DNA of 64,000 nucleotides from positions 1-64,000 of the forward strand of contig NZ_JAFEWD010000010.1 in NCBI RefSeq assembly GCF_017355855.1. Reading direction: 5' to 3'. This document shows, piece by piece, positions 62,585 to 64,000 of this stretch. The translations under genes and the position numbers were made by a program. Each line of letters opens with the position of its first letter. Position 1 is the stretch's first letter. The stretch comes from Pedobacter sp. SYSU D00535 (GTDB lineage: Bacteria; Bacteroidota; Bacteroidia; Sphingobacteriales; Sphingobacteriaceae). The notes under the pieces are model-generated. The model was not told the origin of the DNA. It did no database searches and saw nothing but the letters and a program-made list of their open reading frames with translations.

Positions 62585-62620
62585 AAAACCCTGTAAATAG
62601 CAGTATTTACGGGGTTTTTT
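62585..62620 (+). terminator. Terminator after the tRNA
   Basis: AAAACCC-T-GTAAATA pairs with TATTTAC-G-GGGTTTT around a short loop, followed by TT. Confidence 0.8.
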
Positions 62621-62663
62621 GTTTAATTATCCCCTCAACTTCCCCAAAGAAAGCCAAGGTTCT

Positions 62664-62812
62664 TGTTACCTAACTGACTACCTGTTTTTAGTTTTTACTT
62701 TTGAGGTAACAGAAAGTGCTGTAATAATTTGAAGATCAATAAAATACAGCTTAAAAAGTTGATCAAAAAAACGCACTTTCTGCTACCTGCAGGTTACCTG
62801 AAAACAGGATGA
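62664..62812. promoter_or_regulatory. Repeat-rich region before the integrase gene
   Basis: AGGTAACAGAAAGTGC (62704-62719) and its inverted copy GCACTTTCTGCTACCT (62773-62788) match at 15 of 16 positions. Motifs (T/C)TACCTG and CCTGTTTT recur at about 62667, 62682 and 62783-62810, in both orientations. Arm-type sites for a tyrosine recombinase, or an excisionase/operator region, would look like this; the tRNA side and the integrase start flank it. Confidence 0.5.
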
Positions 62813-62842
62813 ATTCTGAATTGAAAATTTAAAAGCAATTGT

Positions 62843-64000
62843 ATGAAAACATCACAGTCATTTCGTGTGCACTTCACGATCAGAGCCGACAAGGCTAAAG
62901 AAGGGAAAGCGCCTATCTATGCTAGTGTAACAGTAAACAAGCAACGGTGCCACATTGCGTTAAAGCAGGTGATAGACGTAAAAAACTGGGATACCGGCAA
63001 AGGCGTGGCAAAAGGTAACCGGGAAGAGGTAAAAGCAGTCAATAACTATCTTACACAGGTAAGGACTGCCTTAGGTAATTGTTATCAGCAATTACAATTA
63101 AAGGGAAAGCTGTTAAGTGCAGAAGCGATAAAAGATGCGTTTCTCGGTACAGGCGAAGAAGTCTATACGCTGAAAAAGCTAATTGACTACCATAATGAGA
63201 CAGCTAAATCTTCCTTAAAGTGGAGCACTCTTAAACACTACTATGTTACCCAACGCTATTTGGAGAAGTTTATTCAGCAAAAATTTAAGGCTTCAGACCT
63301 CTACCTACATGAGCTGAATTACAAGTTCATTCACGACTTTGAAATCTTTCTTCGAAACCATAAACCCAAGGATCATCAAAAGCCTCTGAATAATAATGGC
63401 ATTATGAAGCATCTTATCCGGCTTAAGAAAATGGTTCACCTGGCGGTTCGGCTAGAATGGATCACTAAAGATCCTTTCATTAACTACCAACTTAAAATTT
63501 TGAAAGTTACCAGAGAGCATTTATCGCCCAAAGAGCTAGCTGCAATGGAGAGCAAGGAATTTACTATTGAGCGGATTGATATGGTAAGAGACCTTTTTGT
63601 TTTTTGCTGTTATACTGGACTTGCCTACGTCGATGTCATCCAGCTGACTCCTCATAATATTGTTGAAGCCGCAGATGGAGAATTTTGGGTGAGAACATTC
63701 CGGCAGAAAACAGAAACGCCTGTAAATACCCCTCTTCTTCCAAAAGCAGTAGACATTATTAAGAAATACAAGGGAAATATCCGAGCAGAGGTAAGCAATA
63801 CAATATTCCCTATAATCTCCAATCAGAAGGTAAACAGCTATCTGAAGGAGATTGCTGATTTGTGCGGCATTAAAAAGAATATTACTTTCCATTTAGCTCG
63901 TCACACATTTGCCACTACCGTTACCCTTTCCAACGGCGTTCCAATCGAAACAGTAAGCCGGATGCTAGGCCATACTAAGATTGCCACTACTCAGATATAC
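62843..64000 (+). CDS. Tyrosine recombinase/integrase (IntDOT-like), truncated by window end
   Basis: From ATG 62843 the frame is open for 386 codons to the window edge. Order: N-terminal arm-DNA-binding domain (1-100: FRVHFTIRADKAKEGKAPIY), SAM-like core-binding domain (105-215), catalytic domain (220 on). Motifs: CCYTGLAYVDVIQ, in which A261 stands where Arg I is expected, H350-L-A-R353 (HxxR), H377 (LGHTK), and Y386, the likely nucleophile, which is the very last codon in the window. Loss of Arg I is known in CTnDOT IntDOT. Its position 280 bases after tRNA-Met fits an element inserted at the tRNA. Confidence 0.92.
   Translation, partial: MKTSQSFRVHFTIRADKAKEGKAPIYASVTVNKQRCHIALKQVIDVKNWDTGKGVAKGNREEVKAVNNYLTQVRTALGNCYQQLQLKGKLLSAEAIKDAFLGTGEEVYTLKKLIDYHNETAKSSLKWSTLKHYYVTQRYLEKFIQQKFKASDLYLHELNYKFIHDFEIFLRNHKPKDHQKPLNNNGIMKHLIRLKKMVHLAVRLEWITKDPFINYQLKILKVTREHLSPKELAAMESKEFTIERIDMVRDLFVFCCYTGLAYVDVIQLTPHNIVEAADGEFWVRTFRQKTETPVNTPLLPKAVDIIKKYKGNIRAEVSNTIFPIISNQKVNSYLKEIADLCGIKKNITFHLARHTFATTVTLSNGVPIETVSRMLGHTKIATTQIY

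Noticed and set aside
1-64000. CRISPR array
   Set aside because: No series of regularly spaced direct repeats and no cas gene was seen.
1-64000. SusC/SusD utilisation locus around the pectinases
   Set aside because: No TonB-dependent receptor or SusD-like lipoprotein is encoded in the window.

Overview
The window looks like chromosome of a member of the Bacteroidota, most likely Sphingobacteriaceae or a close relative. Supporting signs are a sharp TTTG-N19-TAnnTTTG promoter ahead of the tRNA gene, hybrid-two-component style sensors, many secreted carbohydrate-active enzymes, a 7TMR-DISM kinase, a Bacteroidota-type ComEC, and an IntDOT-like integrase. The family-level placement is an inference from gene content, not from a marker gene.

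Layout. (1) 1-5.9 kb is visibly AT-rich and accessory. It holds the first codons of an IS110-family transposase leaving the window on the minus strand, a two-gene unit (a DGQR-type ParB/DUF262-like protein overlapping a HEPN-motif protein), two further orphan genes, a frameshifted small membrane-protein gene, and several imperfect inverted repeats and GTTAGGC-like boxes arranged like integron attC sites, with no integrase in view. (2) 5.9-36.4 kb is core-like sequence enriched in pectin-degrading enzymes: two PL1 pectate lyases, a GH28 polygalacturonase, a GH43 enzyme and a CE8 pectinesterase. It also carries a hybrid two-component system split into two divergent genes, an outer-membrane barrel / HhH-barrel / ComEC operon, a lactate dehydrogenase, and an XdhC-MocA-2Fe2S-molybdenum hydroxylase operon. 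No SusC/SusD pair is present. (3) 36.4-43.6 kb holds a notable cluster: a GNAT-like protein, an E1/ThiF-like protein of the Rv1355c (MoeY-like) type, a 7TMR-DISM histidine kinase, a receiver-kinase, a lone receiver and a second opposed receiver protein. This is my best candidate for an undescribed signalling or small-molecule system.

(4) 43.7-62.3 kb is mostly housekeeping and stress functions: a PRC-barrel stress cluster, a nucleoid-associated protein, a cold-shock protein, a DUF255 thioredoxin-like protein, SlyD, a Crp-type regulator, YceI, a DODA dioxygenase, an M49 peptidase, DUF421, AmtB, Cu/Zn superoxide dismutase, a TlpA-like protein and an MBL-fold hydrolase. (5) 62.4-64 kb has tRNA-Met(CAT) with its promoter, followed by a tyrosine recombinase that runs off the window end. 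This is probably the left edge of an integrative element inserted at the tRNA 3' end.

How the parts work together (inference): the secreted PL1, CE8 and GH28 enzymes would de-esterify and cleave homogalacturonan, GH43 would trim side chains, and the split two-component pair is the nearest obvious carbohydrate-sensing regulator. The Mo-hydroxylase operon is self-contained for cofactor preparation and enzyme, apart from general molybdopterin synthesis. No searches or structure predictions were run; family names rest on motifs and recognisable sequence.
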